From positions 2,874,663 through 2,938,662 of the forward strand of contig JACSVZ010000011.1 of assembly GCA_014706295.1 (NCBI GenBank): DNA of 64,000 nt, read 5' to 3'. Position 1 is the first letter of the stretch; each line of letters starts with the position of its first letter. Below, piece by piece: positions 1 to 11,324 of the stretch. The translations under genes were made by a program, and so were the position numbers. Source of the DNA: Lycocorax pyrrhopterus obiensis (lineage: Eukaryota > Chordata > Aves > Passeriformes > Paradisaeidae). The notes below the pieces were generated by a model. The model worked only from the letters and a program-made list of their open reading frames with translations. It had not been told where the DNA came from and ran no database searches.

Positions 1-677
1 TTCAGGGCACAGCTCCAGATCCTTACATGGCTGAGACTGCAAAAATTACCAATTTTTCATTTTGTCACTATCATGTTATTCTCATAATCACAACATGGGT
101 CAGGATTTAACCTCAATATTCTTTTTTAATCAGTTTGATTCTATGACAATGCAATATTATACTTAGTTTAACTGTCCATGATGCTTTTGAGTGGGCCATG
201 GGAACAGAATAATCATAAATAAGGTTATTTTAAATACAATTTTTTTCCATGTCTTCTCCCCCTCCCTCCCCAAAGGACAGTCTCTGTCATCCAACCCAAT
301 GAGCTGCAAAGATCCACTGAAAAATGTTAGTTAGCATCTATTCCTTTGGGGATCCTTTTCTGGTGGCCAATGGCAGAGGAGCCTTGTATTTACTAAACTG
401 CATTTCCAGACACCAGCTTGTGCTTTGAGACCTGGGAGCTGATGGATGGAGCCATTTGTCTTGACAATAGAGGCTCTCCAAGCAGAGAAAACCAGGAAAG
501 AGTTACCAGCCTAAATTCCCTTTAGACTTGTGTGAGGTTAAACAATTACAGTGTTCAACAGAGATTTTAATTAATATAATCACATGCTAAAAACATACAG
601 TAAGAAAAATCATAACAAAAAACCGTTGAACCAAAGAGCCTTTTTTTTTTGTTTGTTTGATCTCCTGATTTTTACTT
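1..677. other. AT-rich unique sequence, no gene seen
   Basis: No repeat family, RNA gene or convincing exon recognised. A homopolymer T run lies near 640-650. Open frames here are short and uninformative. Confidence 0.5.
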
Positions 678-735
678 CACAGAATCAGCTGGGTTAGAAA
701 ACACCTCTGGGATCATCAAGTCCAACCTATTTTTT
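678..735 (-). mobile_element. CR1 3'-end fragment (minus)
   Basis: The stretch reads like the reverse complement of a CR1 3' terminus: 'cacagaatcagctgggttag' followed by 'gatcatcaagtccaacc'. The adjoining sequence no longer matches the CR1 body that I know, so only the tail is claimed. It is short and diverged, hence an old or heavily truncated insertion. It could be chance similarity, but the order of the two blocks supports CR1. Confidence 0.6.
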
Positions 736-2143
736 AATAAGGATGAGCAAGAAATGCTCATGATCCGGACAAAGCTGCTTCCGTGGCCCTGGCAGCAGGC
801 AGAGACGGGAATGCTGCTGCTCACGGGTGCAAACTGATGATTCCAGAACTGTGTAATGTGCTACGAAAATTAAACTTTTCCAGACTAAAGAGGCAACGTT
901 TAAATTCTTAAAATTGGTGGCCATGGAGTGGAAAGCAACCTTATTCACCAAGAACCATCAGACCCAACTGTGTTTAGTGCCTTCAGTGCTGCTTTCACTC
1001 TGTTCCTCAGCCATCAGTCTCTCCGAAGCCTGCTTCAATAACCCTCAGTGACACTCTCCTGTGTCAGCCGTGGGAGTAATTCTATTTAATTCCTGTCTTT
1101 ATGTTGTTGTTGAGAAACTGAGAAAAATGCTTTATCATGACAAATCTGATATTCTAAAATTTTCAGACAGAGACGGTGCTCAGAAGTTCATTTGATCTTG
1201 ATTAAATTCAGCTGGCAGGTGAATGAATGCTGCTACATTTACTGTTATAAATATTTGTGAGCCTGGGTGGAATAGAAATGCAGCACAGGTTCCCAGCACC
1301 CTGAATACCAGAGAACCAGTTCATTTATGTAATAAAATGTAGGTGAACAATGAAAATATACATTTCTTGGATTTCTTTGTCGACATGTAGCTAGATCTAT
1401 TGAAATACCAGACCTAAACTTTGTTATTCTCACACTGCTACTGTTGCTGGAAATACTCACTGAAATAATTCTACTTGCTAGTCATAGTTAAATCACTCTC
1501 CTGAGGGTTTAGTGAGTTCTGGACAGAGCAAGGGCTCTCACGTGCTTAGGTCATTAATGTTCTGGATGAAACCCTGTTTTCAGTACTGATCTCACCTCTG
1601 TGGTCTCCTGCAGTTATTTACAGCCTTTTCCTTTTTTCATTTACTTCTTTCCCTGGATTACAAAACACTGCTCCTTCCAACTTCTTCAGCAGTTCTGTGT
1701 CATTCCATCCTGCATTCCTTCCCATGAGGATCCCTCTCAAGTTTTATACAATTTAAGAAACTAGGCCTTTGTGGGATTTTTGTCTTTACACAGTGCTGTG
1801 GGTTTGGGTTTGGCTGGCTGCTCATCAGCCCCGTTTGCAGTGCTGGAGGCAGGTGCCAGTGACTGACATCAGTCTGGCTTTGCAGTGGGGGCTGTGGGTG
1901 GGCAGTCAGGGACTGTTTGTCGGCGAGGACTGTGACAGACTATCACAGGCTGGCACAGCAATGAGCTGATTTCCACCCAAATGAGCTCATTACCTCCCTC
2001 CCACCCCGCAGCTCTAGGACAGTGACTCATGTAGGGGTTTGGGTACTCTGTGGTTGATTCTGATCAGCCTTTGCAGCTTTAAATGTACAGCATTGGCCTT
2101 TGTCACCAAAAAGGGACATTGGTCATACCTCTGACCAGGGGGA
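736..2143. other. Unique sequence, no gene seen
   Basis: AT-rich sequence becoming more GC-rich around 1770-1970. Open frames at 727-951 (minus), 1245-1460 (minus) and 1769-1969 (plus) are short, have no recognisable domain and no clear exon boundaries. I see nothing supportable here. Confidence 0.45.
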
Positions 2144-2528
2144 TGCAGTAATCACGCAAGGGCACGGCTCCGCACACAAGATGGAAAGTGCAAAACCTTT
2201 ATTACGCACTCAGAATTCCCTAAATACCAGCACCCAACAGGATATCCCATCATATAAACAGGAAGGATGTTCACCTCAGTGTCCCCCAATCACCTGGGAC
2301 AGTGCACAGACATTGCCTATTACGGTAACAGGTAAGCAATGCCCTATAAGGCCACAAACTACAATTATCACATCTCATAGGCCCAGCACTGTCCACAAAC
2401 CCACAATCCTCTCTCAGCCCATCCCCGGTGACCTGGATGCACTCCCAGGGTCACCTCTGGGTCCAGGAAAGAGGCTCTCTCTGGCCCTCAGGGCCTGTCT
2501 CTCTTCCAGCACATAGTGCACCTCAACA
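2144..2528 (-). mobile_element. Solo LTR of an endogenous retrovirus, copy 1 (minus)
   Basis: A 385-bp LTR in minus orientation, recognised by comparison with the second copy at 18094-18481. Read on the minus strand it starts TGTTGAGGTGCAC and ends TGATTACTGCA-like, the standard TG...CA termini. It is flanked by a perfect 6-bp target duplication GGGGGA (2138-2143 and 2529-2534). On the minus strand it has a TATA-like TTTATATGAT (about 2249-2258) and AATAAA (2198-2203), consistent with U3-R-U5 order. No internal retroviral sequence adjoins it, so it is a solo LTR left by LTR-LTR recombination. A 6-bp duplication is typical of class II (ERVK-like/alpharetrovirus-like) avian elements; that class is inference. 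The open frame running through it at 2100-2516 is not a gene. Confidence 0.92.
2198..2203 (-). terminator. LTR polyadenylation signal (minus)
   Basis: TTTATT on plus, AATAAA on minus, about 55 bp before the 3' end of the solo LTR, at the same place as in the second copy. Confidence 0.7.
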
Positions 2529-2546
2529 GGGGGAGTCTGCCAGTTA

Positions 2547-2695
2547 GGGAATCATGGTATCCCAGAATGGTTTGGGTTGGAAGGGACTTTAGACACCATT
2601 TAATTCCATCCCTGCCATGGGCAGAGACACCTTCCACTATCCCAGGCTGCTCCAGGCTCCGTTCCCACCTGGTCTTGGATACTTCCTCAACTTTT
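2547..2695 (-). mobile_element. CR1 3' fragment (minus)
   Basis: Begins with the inverted CR1 terminus ('cccagaatggtttgggttgg', 'aagggactttaga') and runs into the 'ccctgccatgggcagagaca' and 'cccaggctgctccaggctcc' blocks shared with other copies in the window. Truncated after about 150 bp. It lies about 12 bp from the LTR target duplication at 2529-2534, so the LTR inserted immediately beside the CR1 end. Confidence 0.9.
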
Positions 2696-2699
2696 GTGC

Positions 2700-5600
2700 A
2701 ATATCTGGTGTAGAGAAGTGACTCAGTCTCTCACTTCACCCAGCATAATGATGTCATCAATAACTAAATGCAGTATTTTATCAGCTTTCACTATCTAGGG
2801 ACAGTAAATTGATTTTGGACTGCAAGATAACACAGCTCAAAAGACAATGGAGTTTAGAGCTTCCTCAGGTGTGTGAGGGGTTGATTGGTGATGCCAGGGC
2901 AGGGGACAAGGGCTGGACAAGGGCCAAGTGTGTCCCCAAAAACTTCATCACTAAGAATGCATCCATCAGATTGGGAACACCATTAACTGGAGCAAGGAAG
3001 GATTCAGGAGCAGAGCTCAAAGTATGGAAAGGTTTCTGAGCTGGCCAACACCTCCAAGCATCAGCAAGATATTAATGCCTCATTAATTAGTGATTATTAC
3101 TGCTGCATATTCACTCAATATTTTCCAACCATGAGTCTTTGCAATCGAGCTGCAGCCTCTCCCTTTCCCCCACTTGCTTGATTCGAGAAATGGCATTTTG
3201 TCAAATAGTGCAAATACATTCCATTAGAAAGCAGAGGAACAGTCCCATTTTCTTTGATATGAATAACAAACTAATTATCTGCTGCAGCGTGTTTATTTCC
3301 TGTTTAATAAAAAGCTGACACGCTGGTCATTAGTATCTTAGGATGTACTCAGCTTAATATGCAAAGCATACCAAAATTAACATAATAATTATGTTAGAAC
3401 AAACAGGATACAAAATGTTTAGATGAATTTAACTCTTTAAATGATTCCATCTTTACACTAATGCACTATCCCAGGCAGCTGAAGTGTTTCCCATCGTGTG
3501 CCACCCTCTGATAAATTAAATGCACCTTGGATACCTGTTATTTATTCTCATAGTCTCCATCCATGGCTGTGATGATCATCTCTAGGAATAAAATAGCTCT
3601 CAAAAATAGAGATTTTTTTATGCTTTACAGTATCTCCATGCACACACAAACACAGCTGGGCTACCAAAAGGGAAGGGTTCATGTGCTTTTCTGAGGAGAG
3701 ACATTCTGCCCTTACAGTTCTTGTAAGTTTATTTGGTTTAATTATAAACCAACATTAGCCTGTTCCCATCTGCTCATTTATGTGTTTTAGGCATCTTGTT
3801 TTGTTCCAAAAATAAATTAAAACACATGGAAGTTATATTAAGGTTGCCCAGGTAAAACCACAAAGTTTAACTCCTAACCATAACTTTTTGGGTGCACATA
3901 TCTCTCTCTTTCCTAAACACAGAGAAAAACCCACATTTATGTCCACTGCCAATTTAATGCTGAAATCCCAGTGCAGGTTTGTCATTTCATTTATTTGGAT
4001 TTTTTTTCTGAATAAGAAGGAAGGACTGGGCAGGTGGAAGCTCCTGTGGGAGTTTGTGACTGTCTGTCTTTGCGGCAGCTGTGTGTAAGAGTTTTGGCCT
4101 TTTCTGGGACAGGTGTTTCCATCCTGCACCAAGAACAGCCTTCACAAGAGGCATTTCTGCCCTCCCCAGACTGCACGAGGAAAGAAAATGCAATAATTTT
4201 ACAAATGAAAGTCAGCATTCACCCGGAGAACTTTGAACTGAAGCACACTTACAACTCTTTTCTCTCAATGTTGACATCTTTAAACTCAATCCCTCCATCC
4301 CAGAACTATCAGAATAATGGGAGACCAAAAGGAGAGGCAGCTGCTTGGAAGAAAAAGTGCAATCAGCCAGAGGAACACTGGAACTATTTTCACTTTCTTC
4401 AGCTTCACATATAGACCACATGCACTAGTTAATATTCTGATCCGTTCCTTCTTTTGGTGAAAACTTGTTTTCAGGGAAAAAAAACCCCAAACTTGTTTTC
4501 CTCCTAACTTTCCAGATATCGTTTTTACAGAAGGAACTTCCTTTGTGGCCATTGCCCAGCCTGACATTTTATACACTGGTGACCATGACCCCAGGCTGGG
4601 CAGAGCTCTGTGGTCTACCTTGATCTTCAAGCATTACTGGAGTAAAAAAGACTCCAATTTCAGAGTCTTCAACTTCAGAAATCAATCCTTTGGCTTTTTA
4701 TTATAATAAAAATGTGACAGCAGAAATGTCAAAAGGAATAACAGGGCTTCATACACCAATCTCCTCTGTCCACGGTGAGCCTGAATGTCTTTCCTTTTCA
4801 GGTTTCATTTTGTTCCACTCCAAGACCAAGAACAAAAGCAAACCTCTGGTCCTCAGGAGAACCCTTCACCTCTTATGTGGCATCCCAATTTCTCACAACT
4901 CCCAAATCCACAATGGGATCTGTACCCCTTTGCTACAATAAACCTGCTCTGGAGCTTCTGGAGGGAAGGAACAACCTCCTCCCCCTCATATCTCATTTTT
5001 CCAAAAGAAAAACAAATGAAACCACAGACAAAGCACCCAAAAAAAGCCGTTCTTCCAAAAAAAACCAACCAAACTCAAACCACAAATCCTCCAGAGAAAA
5101 TGTTCAGCATAGTGACACTTGTAGAACAGCTTCCTCTAACTTTGAAATAGTAACAAGCCACGACACTTTCAAATATTCTGTTTTTTATGAAGCAGCTCGT
5201 AGAGAATTCTATTTGATATATTCCAATATGGATATGTTCTAATAAAAAATTAATGCAAATTTAAATCTGGTCTGCTGATCCTGGATCAAAAGATCTCTCT
5301 CTATTGGCCTCAGTGTCAAGATGTTCCTAAGAGCTGTATATTTTAGGGCTTTTAACCAGGCCGGTGTTCTCTGGGATGCCACCCTGCGTGGCTGGCAGCA
5401 CTGTGTGCACTTTGTGTGCAGGAGGCATTCCCCAGAGAGCAGGGATCCAGCAGGGATCCAGCAGGGTGTGCCCAGCCTCGACTGCCTTCCACCTGAGCCA
5501 TGGGAGGTGCTGTGTTGTGCCTGCCCGAGGAGCCAAACCCTTCAGCTGTGCACACCCACAGCACAGCAAACCAGCTGCATTTGCATCAAAAGTCTATCTA

Positions 5601-5795
5601 CAGTTCTGCAGATCTCTTTTACCAGGGAAACAACAGCAACAAATTAATCCTGGGACTTTACTATTTCTCAGACAGTAGATAATATCACTTCCATACTCCT
5701 TTGAGGCCCAGGTAGGTGAGTGGCTGCTATTTATATCTTAGCTGAGAAAATTCTGTTCAACAATTAAATCTGCTTTGACTTTGAGGGGCACCAAG
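2700..5795. other. Unique AT-rich sequence, no gene seen
   Basis: About 3 kb without a recognised repeat. The stretch 3050-3560 is rich in TAATTA/ATTAAT-type sites. Between 4690 and 5242 several frames on both strands are open together, which points to a stop-poor composition rather than an exon. An 11-bp unit (cagggatccag) is repeated twice in tandem at 5440-5461. No splice-bounded exon or domain could be supported. Confidence 0.45.
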
Positions 5796-6233
5796 TTGCT
5801 GGGGGGACTGGAGCCCCTCTCCTGTGGAGCCAGGCTGGGAGAGCTGGGGCTGCTCAGCCTGGAGAGGAGAAGGGTGTGTGGAGAGACCTCACAGCACCTT
5901 CCAGGGGCTGCAGGGAACCCAGAGAGGGACAATTCCTCAGGGACTGCAGTGACGGGACACAGGGAATGGCTTCCCAGTGCCAGAGGGCAGGGCTGGATGG
6001 GATCTTGGGCAGGAATTGTTCCCTGGGAGGGTGGGCAGGCCCTGGCACAGGGTGCCCAGAGCAGCTGTGGCTGCCCCTGGATCCCTGGCAGTGCCCAAGG
6101 CCAGGTTGGCCATTGGGGCTTGGAGCAGCCTGGGACAGTGGGAGGTGTCCCTGCCCATGGCAGGGGTGGGATGGGATGAGCTTTAAGGTCCCTTCCCACC
6201 CAAATCATTCCACTATTCCATGATTCTATGATA
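5796..6233 (+). mobile_element. CR1 retrotransposon, 5'-truncated (plus)
   Basis: GC-rich CR1 3' region. It contains 'gagccaggctgggagagctg', 'cagcctggagaggagaaggg', the 'ccagagggcagggctggatg' and 'gcccaaggccaggttggcca' blocks, and the terminal 'ctttaaggtcccttcccacc' leading to ATTCCATGATTCTATGAT. The 3' end is intact; the 5' end is truncated in the usual CR1 manner. Open frames on both strands (up to 174 codons) are side effects of its high GC content. Confidence 0.96.
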
Positions 6234-8514
6234 TCCCTCGCACCCAAACGAAGAAAAAACAAAACAAAACAACAAAGAAACCAGTGCGGTTTCTGCCCAA
6301 AACAAATATCTTAATTCCCTTATTAATTTGTTTAGCTGGAAATTGTGGTCCTGGCCAGTCTTCTTTCTGCCTCATTAATTTTAAAATACCTCATCTGTCT
6401 TGGGGGATTCCAATTATTCCAATTATTTAAGAACTATTTCATTAACCAACTATGTGAGAATAAGGTGGTACGGCGAGGAACCTCTCTGGATGCCTATTAA
6501 ATGTGCCTCCATATGGATGCATCTTCCATCCCTGGTTCCCTTTGTGTCCTCAGGAAGAGCCTCTCCTCGTTGGGAGTGTTTCTGATGTGCAGCATGTTGC
6601 TGCCTATTTTAGCTGCTGACATTTCTGGGAGCAGTTGGGTTGATATACTTGTACTAACAAACCGAGTTGGGGAAAGATTAATATTTTCCTGGCAAAGGTC
6701 AGCCGTGTGATAATGGCTTTTTGCTTCCTCAACACAACTTTTTAAGGAAGGTTACAGTAAATTAACCCAGCTCCCGTCTGTCAATCCATGCTCGGCCACA
6801 TGACATGTTTGCTCTTTGATAAACTGCTACAGTTCAGCGTGTATTGTACTCAGCTAGGAAAGAGCTGGAAGGAAAAAGCTTCTCACACGGACAGATTTAG
6901 ATTCCTTGGTAATTTAGCCAAGGAATGATAAGCTTTATTTAGAAGAAGAGTCCCAAATGTGCAGGTCAAGGTGGGTGTTTGTAGCTTATGATTATCTCAG
7001 TGTAGAACATGAGGATAAAAGGCTTGATATTAATACATTCAAGATAGAGGTTGCTGAAAACCCTTTTCTTTTTATTTTTTTTTTAATTTAAAAAATATTT
7101 TGGGTTTGTCATGTTTGCCAAATTCTCACAGACTTTTACTCTTTTTCTTTCTCAGTGAGGGCCCTGATTCAACAAAACTCTCAACCATCTTCTTCACAAA
7201 AAAGGCTCCGGTGACCCTAAAAATAAACTGCTGGGTTATTCCAGCAGTCCTTCCATCCCAGCATCCTGTCCCAAACAGTGGCTGGGCAGAGGCACTCAGG
7301 AAAAGGCTGCAGGAGCACTGAACCCACAGAAAGCTGCACCCTGGCACGCACTCTGTTCACTTCTCTCCACCCACAGACCGTGGAAGGTTTTGCTTGACCA
7401 ACAGCTACTCTGTCCACCTTGCCCCCCACGCTTTTCAGGAAGGGACAAAAAGGTGGAAGAATGCTCTGTCCCTCCAGGCAGTCCTTGAGGAAGACAGCAG
7501 CAGCAGGGAAGGTGACCCTTCCCTGGCACCAGGAAGCTGCTGAGAGCAGCAAACCATCCCCATGCAGCGCAGGGACATCGCTGCGGCCGCCACTCAGCCA
7601 GGAAATTGGCAGAGCTCAAAGGCACCTGCCAGCACCGAGGCCTTTGAGTCACCCTCCAGCAGCTCAGCAAAAGCTGAGGATGCAGCCCCAGCCCCCCCGT
7701 TTCACACTCAGAAAGGAGCTCACAGGACACTGGTGTTCCAAAGGACATTAACATTCAAAAATCACAGATGTGTGCTTCCCTTGCCCTTTTCTCCCTGCCT
7801 GCTCCCTGTCCTTTCCCCAAACCAGGAGGCTTTACAGAATTCTGTGGATTTCAAGACGTCAGAAGCAAAAAGGAAGTAAAATAGGCCCGAGTGAATGTTA
7901 GAGAAAGAAAACACATTTCTCACATCAAAGTCTAAAAATTGCCACAGTCTGTGGGATGGGAAACCAAGAGTTGGATTAGTAAAAACTCAGTATTTCAATT
8001 TTTCTAAGCATGTTCACATTTCAAAATTTGCTCTCACCTGGAAATAAAAACACTTATCTTTAGGAAACTTCTGATACAAAAACATAAAAAAAAAAGAATT
8101 TATGGTGCCTATTCGAAATTGAGACAAAGATTCAGTTTGAAAACTCCCAGACCACTGTCCTTTCATTGAGAAGTATTTATCATTTCTATTTTTGCCACTC
8201 TTACCTGGGTGAGGAAGCCAACACAAAAGATGCAGCAGAGCAGTTAGAGAAGCACAACACACAGATCATCACTGCAGCCCCAGAGCAAAGGCTGCCCTGT
8301 GCTGACACAACCCTGGCTGGGCCCTCATCAATCCAGCTGGAAAATCAAAGGGTGCTAAAACCAGACAGTCTCCTAATTAGTACAGAGTGCTAATCCCTTC
8401 CTCTGGACTGTTAAAACTGCCTCACTGGTAGAAAATCTGATCTAGGAAGTAAGATGGAAGTAAAATCTTTACAAGGAAACTTGTGATTAATGAATCAAAA
8501 ATACAAAACCAAAT
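6234..8514. other. Unique sequence with a local GC-rich, non-repeat block
   Basis: Mostly AT-rich. Between about 7250 and 7760 the sequence is GC-richer than its surroundings, holds a NotI octamer (GCGGCCGC, 7583-7590), and has open frames on both strands (7296-7754 minus, 7419-7751 plus, 7562-7879 plus). I recognise no domain and no repeat family. It could be an unrecognised exon, a small CpG-bearing regulatory element or chance. Confidence 0.35.
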
Positions 8515-8528
8515 CAATATCGATATTG
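8515..8528. repeat. 14-bp perfect palindrome
   Basis: CAATATCGATATTG is its own reverse complement. It sits in AT-rich unique sequence; no function is implied by symmetry alone. Confidence 0.7.
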
Positions 8529-8664
8529 TTTCTAATCATGTGATGTGCAATATATTAAAACATCAGGAAGTATCTACATGTTTATATATGTATAAATATC
8601 AAAAAGGCACTTTGTAAGGGAAAAATATTATGTTTGCTATCTGCTATATTAATTTTATTGCATT

Positions 8665-8739
8665 TTGTACTCAATTTCCATGAGAAAATAATTTTTCTCT
8701 TCCTCCTTGTACTTTGAATTATTTTTAAATTGAGTACAA
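8665..8739. repeat. 13-bp inverted repeat with nested hairpin
   Basis: TTGTACTCAATTT (8665-8677) is the exact reverse complement of AAATTGAGTACAA (8727-8739), separated by 49 bp. Inside the loop lies a second small hairpin, GAGAAAA (8682-8688) with TTTTCTC (8693-8699). It is too short for a recognisable DNA transposon and shows no target duplication that I can identify. Confidence 0.7.
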
Positions 8740-11045
8740 GGCTTTCTGCAATCTTTTCTCATCTTCTATTAATATCAGTGGAATTTAGATTACCAGGTAA
8801 CACTACGAATTGGAAAACTAATCAACTGGAAGTTTGTGTGTAACCAGATTCAGTTAGTTGTAGTATAAATGCTTCAGAGTATTAATGAAAATTGCTCACC
8901 CTTGAAGAACAAAATCACTTCTTCCCTTTCCATAGCCCTGGTGATCTCCAGAAAACCTCCCAGGCTCTGCTGTGATCCTTTCTTGTGGTGAAAGCTGAGA
9001 CCTCAGGATTTAATCAGCTCTGATCTCAGAGTGACCATGAGCAGCATTGTCTGTGTATGTATCCCCTTTGCATTTTTGTTCAGGTTTTTACTGCATAATG
9101 AGAGCCATCATGGAAAGAGAACAGAATTCTGCTCCTCTGTGATCATGCAATTCTTGGCATTTCAATTTCTGCACCTTCTAACTTACAGCGAGGGCTTGGA
9201 GGGAGTACTGAGCTGCCAAAAAAATGACATGTATTTTCTTATCAGAATTTGAATCCTTCCAAGAGCTCATCTGCTGGACAGAGGTCATGTCTGTCCACCA
9301 CAAAATTGCCAACTCCACTAATTATTAAAGAACAAACATTTTATCAACACATTCTTGTACAGCTTGTGGAAGGGCTATGAAGCACAGAAAAGAAGAGAAC
9401 AACAGTGAAAGATGATAGTGGAGATTTCCTCAGCTCCTGATCATGACTAACAAACCCTGCAAAGGACACACACGTGCCTTTTGCACAGCTAAAAGCTTTG
9501 TTATGTTTTGGTGTTTGGTTCCATTACAAACATCACACTGTGAATGGTTCATGATGAAGGATCTAATTTAGTGGAAAAGTAGTAATGAACCTCTCAGACA
9601 CATATTTGCACAGCAAAACCCTGCAGGTAAAAACCCAAAGGGTGTTTTGCCAATCTGGACAGCTTTGGGGTTTTTTAATGAAGTGGACATTCCTTGGTCT
9701 CCTATGAGTCATGCAATTATCCAGTGCTCATAACACTTGGATTACTTCCCAGCAGTTTATTATTCTACCCTTTTGCTGCACCAGGGACAGAAGCACTTGT
9801 AACAGGTGAGACATTTCCATCCCAGCTGCTCCAGCTGAGATCTAGGATGTGAGAGAAGCAGCATCCGAGCAGCATTTTCTCCTGGGAGAGAGAATTTCTG
9901 GGTCAAAGCCTTTGCCAGCAAAGAAATCTGAAAGGCATGACAGGAGCATATTAGGTTGGGTTAAGAACAGAGGGCTGCACGTCATGTTAGAGATATCTGC
10001 TGAGCAACTGGGCGAGGAGGAAAGCAGCAAAGTAGGACGACAGAACATGGATGTATCAGAGATGGGTTGATGTTTCCTCATTTTGTTTCCATTCAATGCC
10101 TCGCCCCAAGTGCTGTGATAATCAGACACGTCGGCTTCTGCCTCTGTTCTTACAGTTTCTCATTTGCCTTCCGCTAGGTTTTCCAGAATTCTTTGGGTAT
10201 TACGTGCACATTGTGCTGCAGATTAACCCCTCTCCTTTGGGGAGATAACCACAGCTCCTTCCTGTTAAAAGGATATACAAATCCTCTCCTAGAAAAGCTA
10301 AATGCGGTCTGAATCCAAGTCAAGGCAACATGGGCACTTTAAAGTAAAATCAGGCTGCAGGCTTAAGGATGAAAATCCTTCAGAGAGCTTCAATCCAGCA
10401 GTTACTGAGCTTCTGCAAGAACAATGCCACATCATAGTGCTTCTTACATAACTTCGGTATAATTATTAGGAATAAAGTATAAGCAAGTTATGGAAAAAGA
10501 GGAGGAAAATTTCTAGTGAAGTCCTCCAGCATTCTTACAAAATTACTTGTTTTGTGTCCCTGAGAGTGTGTAAAATGATGTTTCAAAAAATTTTGTTCTG
10601 TCTTATAGGAATTAAGCTATGAGGGGCATCTTAAAAAGCAATGCTACTTGTAAATAAATCTGTCCATTTTGCTGAATTATAACCAACAGAAGCAGCAGAA
10701 GATAATTAGTGAAGAATCTAATCAGTGGCATTGCTTTGGTGGGGGTCATTAGAACACTGAACTGGCATGCAAAGTTTCTGGGCTGCCTTTATTGAGACTT
10801 CTTGGTAGCACAGTTTAAATGCCACTGCAGTAGTGGCAGAGGGGAGTGTAGGGTTAATTACTGAGCCCAGCTGTGCCATACAAACACTCCCTGATGCCAC
10901 ACAACCCCTCCACCTTCAGGTACCCAAATACAAGTATAGGAATTTAATGGTAGCAGCTGATCTTTTAATTTGCTAGTTCTAGTGCAAGTTAAAAACAAAT
11001 AATACTGTGAATAAGCAGAAATTATTAAAAATTGTCATTACAGGA
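8740..11045. other. Unique AT-rich sequence, no gene seen
   Basis: No repeat family or RNA gene recognised. Open frames at 9031-9252, 9842-10129 (minus) and 10051-10248 are short and without domains. Confidence 0.45.
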
Positions 11046-11324
11046 CAAGGGGGAATGGCTTCCCAGTGCCAGAGGGCAGGGCTGGATGGGATCTTGGGCA
11101 GGAATTGTTCCCTGGGAGGGTGGGCAGGCCCTGGCACAGGGTGCCCAGAGCAGCTGTGGCTGCCCCTGGATCCCTGGCAGTGCCCAAGGCCAGGTTGGAC
11201 ATTGGGGCTTGGAGCAGCCTGGGACAGTGGGAGGTGTCCCTGCCCATGGCAGGGGGGTGGAGAAAAATGAGCCTTAAGATCCCTTCCTACCCAGGCCATT
11301 CTGTGATTCCACGATTCCATGATT
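11046..11324 (+). mobile_element. CR1 retrotransposon, short 5'-truncated copy (plus)
   Basis: Starts abruptly at 'gggaatggcttcccagtgcc', shares the 'ggcagggctggatgggatct' to 'ggaggtgtccctgcccatgg' blocks with the copies at 5796 and 19921, and ends in 'gattccacgattccatgatt'. About 280 bp with an intact 3' end. Confidence 0.95.

Noticed and set aside
2100..2516. 138-codon frame whose product is partly shared with a 175-codon frame at 17908-18435 (minus)
   Set aside because: Both run antisense through the same solo LTR family. Of the roughly ten differences between the copies in the shared part, about six change the amino acid, so there is no sign of selection on a protein.
4690..5242. Overlapping plus frames up to 155 codons
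   Set aside because: Three plus frames and a minus frame are open together, and the longest starts from a non-ATG codon and ends in Lys/Ser/Asn-rich low complexity. This is stop-poor composition, not an exon.
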